Of a stretch of 64,000 nucleotides of DNA, positions 10,401 to 17,917 are shown piece after piece. The notes under the pieces were generated by a model. That model was not told the DNA's origin. It did not search any database and worked only from the letters and a program-made list of their open reading frames with translations. Each line of letters starts with the position of its first letter. Position 1 is the first letter of the stretch. The stretch comes from Pirellulales bacterium (GTDB lineage: Bacteria > Planctomycetota > Planctomycetia > Pirellulales > JADZDJ01). The stretch is taken from assembly GCA_035656635.1 (NCBI GenBank), contig DASRSD010000073.1, forward strand, positions 1 to 64,000, given 5' to 3'. The position numbers were made by a program, and so were the translations under genes.

Positions 10401-10706
10401 CTTGCCAAGCACCATCTGCTCAGGCTGCCGAGCATAGGGCATAATTTTTTCAACGGGCGCTTGCTGCTGCGAACAGCCGGCCAAACCAGAAAGCGCCAGC
10501 GAGGCTCCCATCAGCGTAAGAAATTGCCGCCGGGTGACCGGATCATTCCATTGTCCGGCCTGATGGGGAAACTCCCGCTCCAAAAATTCTTGTATCTCGG
10601 GCGAGCCGGCCAATTCTTCCAGACTGCGCCAATGCCGGCGGCCCACAGGTGGGCTCAGACCGGCCGCGGCAGGGTGTTCACTCGACTTGGTTTGACAATG
10701 GCTCAT
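7488..10706 (-). CDS. actB: Alternative complex III iron-sulfur subunit ActB
   Basis: Large periplasm-facing subunit (1072 residues) made of a molybdopterin-oxidoreductase-like domain, which in this family carries no cofactor, fused to a ferredoxin-like domain. The ATG at 10706 overlaps the actA stop as ATGA; the frame itself extends to a TTG at 10724, which I rejected. A Tat-like motif TRRQFLTLMG runs into a lipobox-like ALSGLAGC. Cluster ligands begin with CIGCNACVAAC and CMQCENAPCELVC. The motif RCVGTRYCSNNCPYK has Thr at the usual second Cys, consistent with the [3Fe-4S] cluster known for this family. CTYC and ACQAACP complete the set. The length fits known ActB proteins. Confidence 0.96.
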   Translation of the reverse strand: MSHCQTKSSEHPAAAGLSPPVGRRHWRSLEELAGSPEIQEFLEREFPHQAGQWNDPVTRRQFLTLMGASLALSGLAGCSQQQAPVEKIMPYARQPEQMVLGKPMFFATAMTLGGGATGLLVKSHEGRPTKIEGNPDHPASLGASDPFAQAAILGLYDPDRSQSVTHHGMPSSWSAAQLALRMALEKLRPNQGRGLRILTETVTSPALADQLMGRGSSLVQAFPQARWYQYEPAHSSGAQQGSQLVFGEMVQPIYDFSAADVVLSLDADFLNSGSAHVRYARDFMARRRSAVQQTKNQAMNRLYVVECCPSVTGSVADHRLPMRASDVEKFARALAAELSIGLPSSASAVGDQQTMSEPVRRWIAAVAKDLTAHRGASLVIAGAGQPAKVHALAQAMNNTLENTGTVKYISPVEAKPTNQTEDLTTLVREMEAGEVEMLLVLSGNPVFNAPADLEFAKHLPSVPVYAHLGLYQDETAALCEWHIPQSHFLEAWGDARAYDGTASIQQPLIAPLYNGLSAHEVLSGLFDVAQRSGYEIVRSYWRENWPPAGGGENFDSRWEKALHDGLIAGTAYQARTNLRLRPNWTADLPRTAGVAEEVAAGSESLEIIFQPDPTIYDGRFANNGWLQELPKPITKLTWDNAAFVSPKTAEKLGLTQTFGASGGEHGQAIVDLVELEVDGRTVQAPAWILPGHADDSITVHLGYGRFAAGKVGNGVGFNAYRLRTSVAPWFAGSAKIRKLDETYTLACTQMHHSMQGRDPVRAVAYEQFQKNPLTLDENEDEEHRRFQRELVPTPGGEPHAEDSNQSAPHDRAGSQSTPQANPLTLFPGYDYSPPKNKWGMVIDLTSCIGCNACVAACQAENNIPIVGKTEVTRGREMHWIRVDRYYTGEAENPDTYFQPVPCMQCENAPCELVCPVGATVHSAEGLNDMVYNRCVGTRYCSNNCPYKVRRFNFLEYGDFTTESLKLGRNPNVTVRSRGVMEKCTYCVQRIRAAQIDSEKSGQPIRDGELQTACQAACPAQAIVFGDMNDSSSRVAALKGEPLHYGLLAELNTRPRTTYLAAVRNPNPELAES

Positions 10707-11362
10707 CGGTGGCACGTGGAGCAACTGGTTAGTTGCTCGGTCGATTTGATGTGGTAATCTTCATACAACTGGTCCGCCAACTTTTCGCGATCGGCTGGCG
10801 GCTGCCACGTCAGGCTGAATACGGCGTCGCGGGGCCGCAAATGCTGCTTGGGACTGCGGTGGCAATCCAGGCACCAACCCATCAACAGCGACTTGTCCTG
10901 GTACGTGAACGGCATCTCGTCCACGCGGCCGTGACATTCCACGCAGCCAACTCCTTTGTTCACGTGAATGCTGTGATCGAAATATGCAAATTGTGCCAGG
11001 TTATGTATGCGTTCCCATGGAATCGGTTCGCCGCTGCGATAACTGGCCCGCACCGGCTGCAGGGTTGCCGCGCCAACCCAAATTTCCTGATGGCAGTTCA
11101 TGCAGATTTTGGTAGGTGGAATTCCCGCAAACGGCGATGTCTCCACCGACGTGTGGCAATAGCGGCAATCGATTCCCAGTTGCCCCACGTGATGCGCATG
11201 GCTGAACTCCACTGGCTGCACTCGGGCGATCTTTTCTTCTGTCACATAGGGCGACCAGCCGACCACATAAAGCGCCAAACTCAAGACGGCCAAAACCAGC
11301 ACAACCGCGGCGATGCTCACCTTCGAGAGCGTGTTGAAGCTGCGATGAAAAATCTGTGGCAC
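10703..11362 (-). CDS. actA: Alternative complex III pentaheme cytochrome c subunit ActA
   Basis: First gene of the respiratory operon (219 residues). One N-terminal membrane anchor (about 14-36) is followed by five c-type heme sites: CRYCH (66-70), CMNCH (87-91), CVECH (140-144), CLDCH (164-168) and CSTCH (214-218). This is the pentaheme count known for ActA. The start is a GTG at 11362, preceded by GGGGA about 7 bases upstream; no in-frame ATG is close. The last heme site sits one residue from the C-terminus. Confidence 0.96.
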   Translation of the reverse strand: MPQIFHRSFNTLSKVSIAAVVLVLAVLSLALYVVGWSPYVTEEKIARVQPVEFSHAHHVGQLGIDCRYCHTSVETSPFAGIPPTKICMNCHQEIWVGAATLQPVRASYRSGEPIPWERIHNLAQFAYFDHSIHVNKGVGCVECHGRVDEMPFTYQDKSLLMGWCLDCHRSPKQHLRPRDAVFSLTWQPPADREKLADQLYEDYHIKSTEQLTSCSTCHR

Positions 11363-11574
11363 GTCGCATTCCCCGAAAGCGGTCCGACGTCAGGGCAAGG
11401 CGGTTCCGACATTCCAAAGATTGGCGTTTCCGCGGCAAATACGCCAGGGGGTAAGCAATCGGCATGCCGCAAGAAATTGGGCTCGGACAGCCTTCGCGCA
11501 TGGCTGCAAAACGAGCAAACTGAATGGCCAACGTTCAATTTGCCGCCCGGCAAACGAAAAAGAGGAGAGCGCCG
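11363..11574 (-). other. Intergenic leader of the act-cox operon
   Basis: A stretch of 212 bases between the glycosidase-like gene and actA, both read leftward. It must hold the 3' end of the former and the promoter of the latter if the act operon is transcribed on its own. A short perfect inverted repeat, TTTGCCG-CC-CGGCAAA (11539-11554), lies 20 bases past the glycosidase stop. Its 2-base centre and lack of a U-run make it a poor intrinsic terminator, and it could equally be an operator. I see no convincing -35/-10 pair. Confidence 0.4.
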
Positions 11575-13740
11575 CTACGGCATCGGCTGCAGGCCCTCAT
11601 AGCGCACTTTCCAACTTTTCGGAAAGCCTGGGACCGGCGTGGTGTTGCCATCCCAGCCAGCGGCCATCATCGCCACGGCCGCCAACCAACCGCCATTGGC
11701 AGGCATGTACATCGGCGTTTGCGAGGGTCGTCGGATCGTGTAACCCGAGGGCCGGAACGATTTCTTCTCGAAATCGCCCACCAACATTTCAATGGCGGTA
11801 TCGGGCTCATTCAGCCGGGCCGCGCACATGGCAACCATTGCGGTGCCCCAGGTTTGATCTTCCTCCCGATGCCAGTGGGCGCCTTCCGTCACGGCGTGCA
11901 GGGTATTTCGCATCACGTCTAAATCAATTCCCCGTCCTGGCAGCACTCCATACAGCCACGTCGCCATCCGGGCGGCGGTATTTTCCACCGGGATTTCCAA
12001 GGTGGGATAAATCCCATCGCGAATAGTCAGCGGGGCAAAGTGGTTGATTACATCGTCCCACTTTTCATCGCGCGGCAAACCCAGCCGTACGCGCCACTGT
12101 TGGGCGGTTTCCAGCGCCCACTTCCAATAGCCGAGTTCCATGGTCGGGTTCAAGTTGTGCGCGTAATCGGTGTGCTTTTCTTCGGCCGAAGCAACCGCGG
12201 GGCCAAGCACATACTGCTTTCGCTCGGCGTCGTAATCGACAAAACTAGCCATGTAGTCAGCGGTTTGGAATACAATGTCTTGATAGCGCTCCAACACGGC
12301 CCGATCATGATGGGCTCGCCACAGCAGTTCCGCCAGATAAATCGGATGCGGTTGCTGCCACACCAGCACCGGCCCAATGCCCGACGGGCTTTCCACGCCG
12401 CTGGGATCGGTCATCTTCGACCATTTCACTCCTTTGCAACCTTCGCGCTGGGCCATCGCTTGGCCAGGCGGCATCATTTGCTTTAAATGCTCAAAGCTTT
12501 TTTGCAAAATTTCTGACCGGCCCCACAGCGCCCAATGTGCGGCATGCCACCAATACATTTCCATGTGAAATTTGCCGAACCACGAGTTCACCGCCAGACC
12601 CGTTTCTTGCGGCGGCAATGAACCAGCGTCGTGCACGGCCATAATATATTCCGACAACACAATCCGCCGCTCCAGCTCAGCGGCCCGCAGATCGTCATTG
12701 CCCGAGAGATCAATCGCTCCGCCAGTAGTCCAATATTTTTTCCAATGATCGCACGCTGCCGCTTTCACGGCAGCCACGCTGTCGAGTTCAGATTGAATTG
12801 GCTGCGGCGAGAACCAAGCAACGAGTTCCAGGTGCGACGAATTTGCTGAATTCTCTCCGCTGAGCAAATACTGATGTGGCGCCGTCTCCGACAGCTTTGC
12901 TCCGTCGGACCACTTGGCACGCACGTAATATTTGGTGGCATCTAATGTTCGCGCGAAATCCGCCCCGTTGTCGCCGCGGCGAGTGAGCACGGTCTGGTGC
13001 GCTTCAGGCTTCGTCCAATCTTGATCATTGGGCCCGAACGACATCAGCGCATAAGGAAACGCAATCCGTACCTTCAGCCGGCCGCTGGCGATCAATGGCG
13101 AATCAATGGCCACGGCCACCTCATCCCGTGTTTGATGCACCGCGGTTTGCACATGGACCAGCACCCCATCAACCTCGAACGAACTGCTGGCCGTGCCGCT
13201 CCACAAATCGAGCTGCTCGCTCAGATTTTTCAAATCGGTAATCGTCACCGGCGAACCGTCGGCTTTGGTCATCTCCAAACCAATCCGTCCCAGCCCAAAC
13301 CGATGGGGGTTGCCGCGCAAGTAAGCGGCATCGGGCGGCGGATTGCTCGTGCTGGCGGCCGGATACACGAACTCACGATCGTGCTTGGCGATGGTCTTCA
13401 TTTTGAACTTGTCGAGCGTGTATCCCTCCGGATTCGGAAAGCTGTGCCAGCCCCAATTGCTCAACATGCCAATCGGCATCGTCTTTTCGTAATACTCGGG
13501 AAAGCTCTGCAGGCCGGTGACGTCGAAATTGAAAGCAAACTCGCCATTCCCCACGGCCATGGCGCCGTTAGGATCGAGTTCATGAATCTCAATATTGTGC
13601 CGAGTGACCAAAGCGTGCCGATCGATGGGCGATTCAGCATTCGCCGATGCTCCGCCAGCATTCGCTTCTTGCGCCAACGCGCTGGCTGCACAAATAATAA
13701 CCGCCACAAATAACGCCCCAAGCATCAGAACAACCCGCAT
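11575..13740 (-). CDS. Secreted six-hairpin glycosidase-like protein
   Basis: A 721-residue exported protein with a signal peptide cut near residues 22-24 (ALAQ). An N-terminal beta-sandwich-like region (to about 320) precedes an all-helical, Trp/His-rich region with KFHMEMYWWHAAHWALWGR, a stretch typical of (alpha/alpha)6 barrel enzymes of the GH65/GH95 type. GWHSFPNP and NSWFGKFH are further conserved-looking segments. I cannot name the exact family or the substrate; a role on plant-type polysaccharide side chains is inferred from the neighbouring genes only. It stands between serA and the respiratory operon and starts at an ATG 32 bases after serA. Confidence 0.7.
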   Translation of the reverse strand: MRVVLMLGALFVAVIICAASALAQEANAGGASANAESPIDRHALVTRHNIEIHELDPNGAMAVGNGEFAFNFDVTGLQSFPEYYEKTMPIGMLSNWGWHSFPNPEGYTLDKFKMKTIAKHDREFVYPAASTSNPPPDAAYLRGNPHRFGLGRIGLEMTKADGSPVTITDLKNLSEQLDLWSGTASSSFEVDGVLVHVQTAVHQTRDEVAVAIDSPLIASGRLKVRIAFPYALMSFGPNDQDWTKPEAHQTVLTRRGDNGADFARTLDATKYYVRAKWSDGAKLSETAPHQYLLSGENSANSSHLELVAWFSPQPIQSELDSVAAVKAAACDHWKKYWTTGGAIDLSGNDDLRAAELERRIVLSEYIMAVHDAGSLPPQETGLAVNSWFGKFHMEMYWWHAAHWALWGRSEILQKSFEHLKQMMPPGQAMAQREGCKGVKWSKMTDPSGVESPSGIGPVLVWQQPHPIYLAELLWRAHHDRAVLERYQDIVFQTADYMASFVDYDAERKQYVLGPAVASAEEKHTDYAHNLNPTMELGYWKWALETAQQWRVRLGLPRDEKWDDVINHFAPLTIRDGIYPTLEIPVENTAARMATWLYGVLPGRGIDLDVMRNTLHAVTEGAHWHREEDQTWGTAMVAMCAARLNEPDTAIEMLVGDFEKKSFRPSGYTIRRPSQTPMYMPANGGWLAAVAMMAAGWDGNTTPVPGFPKSWKVRYEGLQPMP

Positions 13741-13772
13741 TCGCTGCTCCCCAAAATTTTGCTGTGTGCGTT

Positions 13773-14981
13773 TTATTCGCCGAGTGAAGTCAGCCGCAAT
13801 TCAAACACATCCGGCTCTGCGCGGCGCAGTGTCTTCAGTATGCCTTCCGTCGGCGCGGTTTCCAAATGAATGTTTGCCACCGCCGCCTCCGCCCCTTCGA
13901 ACACCACGTTTTCCATTTCCTGAACGTTAATGCGCGCCGCACTAATGGCATCTAACACCCGCGCCAACACTCCCGGCCGATCACGATGCCGCACCGACAA
14001 AATGCACGTCGCCGGCGTCTGTCGGGCAATGTTCACCGCATTAGGCACGCGCCCGGTTTCTTGAAAACTGCGGATAATGCGCACGGTTTCGGCCGCAATG
14101 GCTTCCTGCGCCTGTTCGGTCGAAGCGCCAATATGGTGCGTGCCGTACAAACCGGGCTCCTGTGTAATCGAGTCGGTAAATTCGCCGGTGCCCGTCGTAG
14201 GCTCGTTGGCATAGACATCCAACCCCACACGAATACCCCGTTCGTGCATGGCCGAAACAAGCGCTGCTTGATCGACCAGTTCGCCCCGGGCCGTGTTGAT
14301 AAAATAAGCTTCCGGCCGCATGGCTTTGAAAAAATCGTCCCCAAGGATGCCGCGTGTTTCCTTCGTCAATGCCAAATGCACGCTGACCACGTCGGCCCCG
14401 CTGGCCACCTCTAAAAGCGTGCTTTTATATCCGATGTTCCATTGGGCCGCACGATCTGCCGTCAGGCTGCGGCTCCAGGCAATCACTGGCATGCCGAAGC
14501 CGCGGGCGCGAATTAGCATCTCCTGCGCAATTTGACCCATGCCAACCAATCCCAGCGTGCGGCCAAACAGTCCGCGGGCTTGCGAAAACTGTTTCTTGTT
14601 CCATTTTCCGGCCCGCAGGGCGATCACGTTGTCGGCCAAATGCCGGTCCAGCGCCAACATTAGCCCAAACGCCAGCTCCGCCACAGCGATGGAATTTTTT
14701 CCAGGGCAGTTCGAAACGTAAATGCCGCGCTTCGAAGCGGCAGCCACGTCGATGGTGTTGTAACCGGCTCCGGCCCGCACCACCAGTTTCAGCGATGGCG
14801 CTTCCAACGCCGCGGCGCTGACCTTGGTTGAGCGCACCACGAGAACATCCGGCTTGAGGTTGCGCGCCGCCTGGGCCAGCAATTCGTCGGACAACTTGGG
14901 CTCGTACAAAACCTCGCAACCCAAGGCCGCGAGCGCTTGCTGGCCCGATGTTTCAAAGCTGTCGGCAATCAACACTCGCAC
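13773..14981 (-). CDS. serA: D-3-phosphoglycerate dehydrogenase (or close 2-hydroxyacid dehydrogenase)
   Basis: Cytoplasmic NAD-dependent enzyme (402 residues) for the first step of serine synthesis. The Rossmann nucleotide site is GLVGMGQIAQEM. The catalytic Arg is in NTARGELVD, the Glu in DVYANEP and the His in YGTHHIGAST. A C-terminal ACT domain starting near ILSVRHRDRPGVLARVL suggests allosteric control. It has no intervening ASB domain, so it is the short ACT form. The start is GTG at 14981. An isolated 2-hydroxyacid dehydrogenase of another specificity is possible, but the ACT domain favours SerA. Confidence 0.88.
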   Translation of the reverse strand: MRVLIADSFETSGQQALAALGCEVLYEPKLSDELLAQAARNLKPDVLVVRSTKVSAAALEAPSLKLVVRAGAGYNTIDVAAASKRGIYVSNCPGKNSIAVAELAFGLMLALDRHLADNVIALRAGKWNKKQFSQARGLFGRTLGLVGMGQIAQEMLIRARGFGMPVIAWSRSLTADRAAQWNIGYKSTLLEVASGADVVSVHLALTKETRGILGDDFFKAMRPEAYFINTARGELVDQAALVSAMHERGIRVGLDVYANEPTTGTGEFTDSITQEPGLYGTHHIGASTEQAQEAIAAETVRIIRSFQETGRVPNAVNIARQTPATCILSVRHRDRPGVLARVLDAISAARINVQEMENVVFEGAEAAVANIHLETAPTEGILKTLRRAEPDVFELRLTSLGE

Positions 14982-15174
14982 AGGAAATTATCTCCGTGTT
15001 CAACAGAAGCCCAGACAGAAGTTATAGGCTTACCGGCGAGGCACTTTCAACCAGCAGCCGCAGACCGCGCGAACTTGCCTTGCAAAACAACTGTCAAATT
15101 GTAAGATCGTGTGTCAGAATTTCGTCGGTTTACATGACGACTGCCTGTTCCAATTCCCAACGATTGGAAGCCTT

Positions 15175-15247
15175 GGGGACGTAGCTCAATTGATAGAGCA
15201 CCGCGTTTGCAACGCGGGGGTTGCCGGTTTGAGTCCGGTCGTCTCCA
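15175..15247 (+). tRNA. tRNA-Ala (anticodon TGC)
   Basis: A 73-base cloverleaf folds completely: acceptor GGGGACG/CGTCTCC, D-stem GCTC/GAGC, anticodon stem CCGCG/CGCGG with loop TTTGCAA (anticodon 15208-15210), T-stem GCCGG/CCGGT, and discriminator A. The G3-U70 wobble pair, the alanine identity element, is present. No CCA is encoded, and a T-run follows at 15249-15253. Two normally near-invariant positions are changed together: D-loop position 19 is A and T-loop position 56 is U (loop TTTGAGT instead of TTCGAGT), so the tertiary G19-C56 pair would become A19-U56. Confidence 0.96.
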
Positions 15248-15382
15248 CTTTTTCTAAATTCGAGCCCGGCCCGCGATTGTTGAAGGCAGCGCGAATAGCT
15301 CTCCAGTCGGCAAAGCGAGATAATCTTAACTATTCCTGCCTAACTATTCCTGTTGCCGACCGGTGGCCAAAAAGTGCGGCCG
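15248..15382. other. Intergenic region after tRNA-Ala
   Basis: This holds the 3' side of the tRNA gene (T-run at 15249-15253, a likely tRNA terminator) and the 3' side of the convergent GH35-like gene. A perfect 12-base direct repeat TAACTATTCCTG occurs at 15327-15338 and 15341-15352. No coding potential is seen. Confidence 0.5.
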
Positions 15383-17863
15383 CTAAAACTCCAGCAATCC
15401 ATGGTATTCCGGAAGCACCCGCACTTGCTTGATTTGCAGCACTTGGTTTTGATTGGCAAAATTGGGGACAGCACTTGTGGGCAGGTCGGCCAAAAAAGGA
15501 GCATTTTTATCTATGGGGCGAAACGAGAAATACATGCCGTCGGCTGCCAGACGCGATAAAAACCGCCGCAAGCCAATTCTCCACGGCTGTCCAAAATAAA
15601 AGCCATCGTCGACCAACTCTCCATTGATGAACGCCAGGCCGGTGTCGCCGACGTAGTCGATGTCTAAAAATACATCATTAATTCCCTCAGGCAGCGCAGC
15701 TTTGTCACTGCTAAGGGTCAACGTTTTTCGATCGGCAACTTTCGCATGGATGAACGGTTCGACTTCCGGGAAACTCCAGGTGTACGCCGACATCGAGCGG
15801 TGCGGAGCAGACGCCACGCTGAGCGCCGTGCCGTCATATTTAGGCGCCGCCGGCAAAGCGGGATAGACCGCCAAGGAAACGGCGTTATTGCCAATGCTGG
15901 AAACTTCTACTCCTTCAGGCCGCTCCAGGAGTGTCGCCTCGGAAAATGCCAGCCGGCGGCCAGTCTTCGTTGCAATCCGCCAAGCGTGTAATGCCATCGA
16001 CTTGGGAAAGACAACGAACGTGACCGGCTGGCCCTGATCATTATCGACAGTGAATTCGGAGATTTTGTCCGGCGCGCAGCGAACCACCGACAGGTTATTG
16101 CCGATGGCAACGGCTTGGCAATCGTCCGACTTAAAATGCGTGAGCAACTTAGATTGGAAAGCGAATTCTGGAGGGATGCCTTCAACTGCCGCGAAGGCGA
16201 AGCACGACTTGCCGTTTTCTGCCAGCGTTGCCAGTGGCTGCGCAGTGGCATACCTCACGCGCACGCCGCCGAAATCGAAGTTAAACGGGAAAAATGTGGC
16301 GGTTTCGCTTTTCAGCGTGAAGCTGGAATCGGCGGGAATTTGCAGCACGCCATCCTTAGTTTGCAGTGTAATTTGTTGATCGACGAGTTCGTGCATCGGA
16401 ACGTGATCTTGGTAATTGTGCAAAAAGACAAAGCCTCCATCATCGCGAGTGCGCACGGCAAACCGCAGCTGATCTACGTCCTTGGGCTTCATGGCTGCAG
16501 CATTCTCGGGAAGCACGCTCACCATGGGCGCGAGCTGTGAGCCAAAATCGTTCAAGAAAAAGTGAATCAGCTTGAGATAACCGTACGATTCGGCCAATTG
16601 CCCGTACTCTCCGATGGGAGCTTGGAAATCGTAGGAGATTTTAGGCACGCCGGAGGGTTCTTCGCTCATGAACGATTTTTTACCGCGCGGCGTGGCGCCG
16701 CCGTGGAACATGTAATAACCAATCGCATTGGCGCCGCCGCCTAGTTCGCGAATCACAAGCGATTCGATCGAACGCGCCGAAACCGTCGGCCGGCGGCTGT
16801 AGGTGATCATAATTCCTCCCCCCAGCTCCGCGCCGAACGACGGATAGTGCAGCGGCTGGTAGGAGACTGGCGAGTAATCTGGCTGCTGGTGTAAATCGCG
16901 ATACAAATAAAGTGGCGAAGGAGTAGGCTTTTCCCAAGTGGGAAAGGGATACGCGGAAGTGACAGGAATCGTGGCATTTTCCACCACCGCGGCGTTGCCC
17001 CAGCCGGTGGCCGTGTACAGCGGCGCATCGAGGCCGCATTTATGCGCCAGCTCAAGCAAGCTGGCCATGTGCTGGCGGCCCTCTTCGGCGTACGAATCTT
17101 TCTTCGTTGCAGTGGAAACGCCGGGCGCGAAGTAGCGCTGCTCGTCGGCATTGGTCCATTCCGGCGGCTGGCCGGGATACGAAAACGCCCAGGGCGCCGC
17201 CGAGTGGTGCAACTCGTTCTCGAGCTGAAACCCAATGACAGGGCCGCCATCTTTGAATAGTAAACCGACAAGTTGCTTGCCGATCTCGCCGTACAGGCGT
17301 TCCACATAGCGCAGATAAGGCGCGTCATTGGAGCGCACATTAAACGGTCGGCCGTACAGCCAGTCGGGCAAGCCGCCGTTGCGAATTTCGCCGTGGCAAA
17401 ACGGTCCTAGCCGCACGATCACTTGCAGGCCATTTTGGCCACACAGTTGCACAAATTTTCGCAGGTCTTTGTCGCCGGTCCACTCAAATTGCCCCTCGAT
17501 TTCCTCGTGCAGATTCCAAAATACATAGGTGGAAACGATGTTAATTCCGGCGGCCTTTATTTTTTTCAGCGATTCATCCCATTCTGCGGCCGGAGTGCGC
17601 ACATAATGGAACTCGCCCATCACGGGCAACACCGGCTGCCCGTTCTCTTGCATGTATAAACTGTTGAATTCGATCGAACTCCCCTGAGAGTTTTGCCCTC
17701 CCAAGTGCAATTGGCCGCGCACAACTTCCGTTTGCGCGTGGCGAATATCGATTTCGTTTTTACTCGCGCTGCCGGCCTTCGGAGGCAAATCAGATTGAGC
17801 ATGTGCCGTAGTGGCCAACAGCGTGACGGCCATCGGCAGGTTGCGGAACAATGTACGATTCAT
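15383..17863 (-). CDS. GH35-type beta-galactosidase, exported
   Basis: A retaining beta-galactosidase-like enzyme (826 residues from the ATG at 17863; the frame upstream of it looks untranslated). A signal peptide ends near TTAHAQ. The catalytic barrel shows GEFHYVRTP, VSTYVFWNLHEE, VRLGPFCHGEIRNGGLPDW, and the acid/base Glu in GFQLENEL. The nucleophile Glu is probably in FGAELGGG. About 400 C-terminal residues of beta-sandwich character follow. It is the last gene of the line ECF sigma - FecR/LamG - GH53 - GH35, so it likely removes galactose from oligomers released by the galactanase. The family assignment is firm; the exact linkage is inferred. Confidence 0.88.
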   Translation of the reverse strand: MNRTLFRNLPMAVTLLATTAHAQSDLPPKAGSASKNEIDIRHAQTEVVRGQLHLGGQNSQGSSIEFNSLYMQENGQPVLPVMGEFHYVRTPAAEWDESLKKIKAAGINIVSTYVFWNLHEEIEGQFEWTGDKDLRKFVQLCGQNGLQVIVRLGPFCHGEIRNGGLPDWLYGRPFNVRSNDAPYLRYVERLYGEIGKQLVGLLFKDGGPVIGFQLENELHHSAAPWAFSYPGQPPEWTNADEQRYFAPGVSTATKKDSYAEEGRQHMASLLELAHKCGLDAPLYTATGWGNAAVVENATIPVTSAYPFPTWEKPTPSPLYLYRDLHQQPDYSPVSYQPLHYPSFGAELGGGIMITYSRRPTVSARSIESLVIRELGGGANAIGYYMFHGGATPRGKKSFMSEEPSGVPKISYDFQAPIGEYGQLAESYGYLKLIHFFLNDFGSQLAPMVSVLPENAAAMKPKDVDQLRFAVRTRDDGGFVFLHNYQDHVPMHELVDQQITLQTKDGVLQIPADSSFTLKSETATFFPFNFDFGGVRVRYATAQPLATLAENGKSCFAFAAVEGIPPEFAFQSKLLTHFKSDDCQAVAIGNNLSVVRCAPDKISEFTVDNDQGQPVTFVVFPKSMALHAWRIATKTGRRLAFSEATLLERPEGVEVSSIGNNAVSLAVYPALPAAPKYDGTALSVASAPHRSMSAYTWSFPEVEPFIHAKVADRKTLTLSSDKAALPEGINDVFLDIDYVGDTGLAFINGELVDDGFYFGQPWRIGLRRFLSRLAADGMYFSFRPIDKNAPFLADLPTSAVPNFANQNQVLQIKQVRVLPEYHGLLEF

Positions 17864-17917
17864 AACACAACTAACTGGCGAAGACAGGAACGATGAAAGC
17901 ACGGGAGGATCGGCCCG

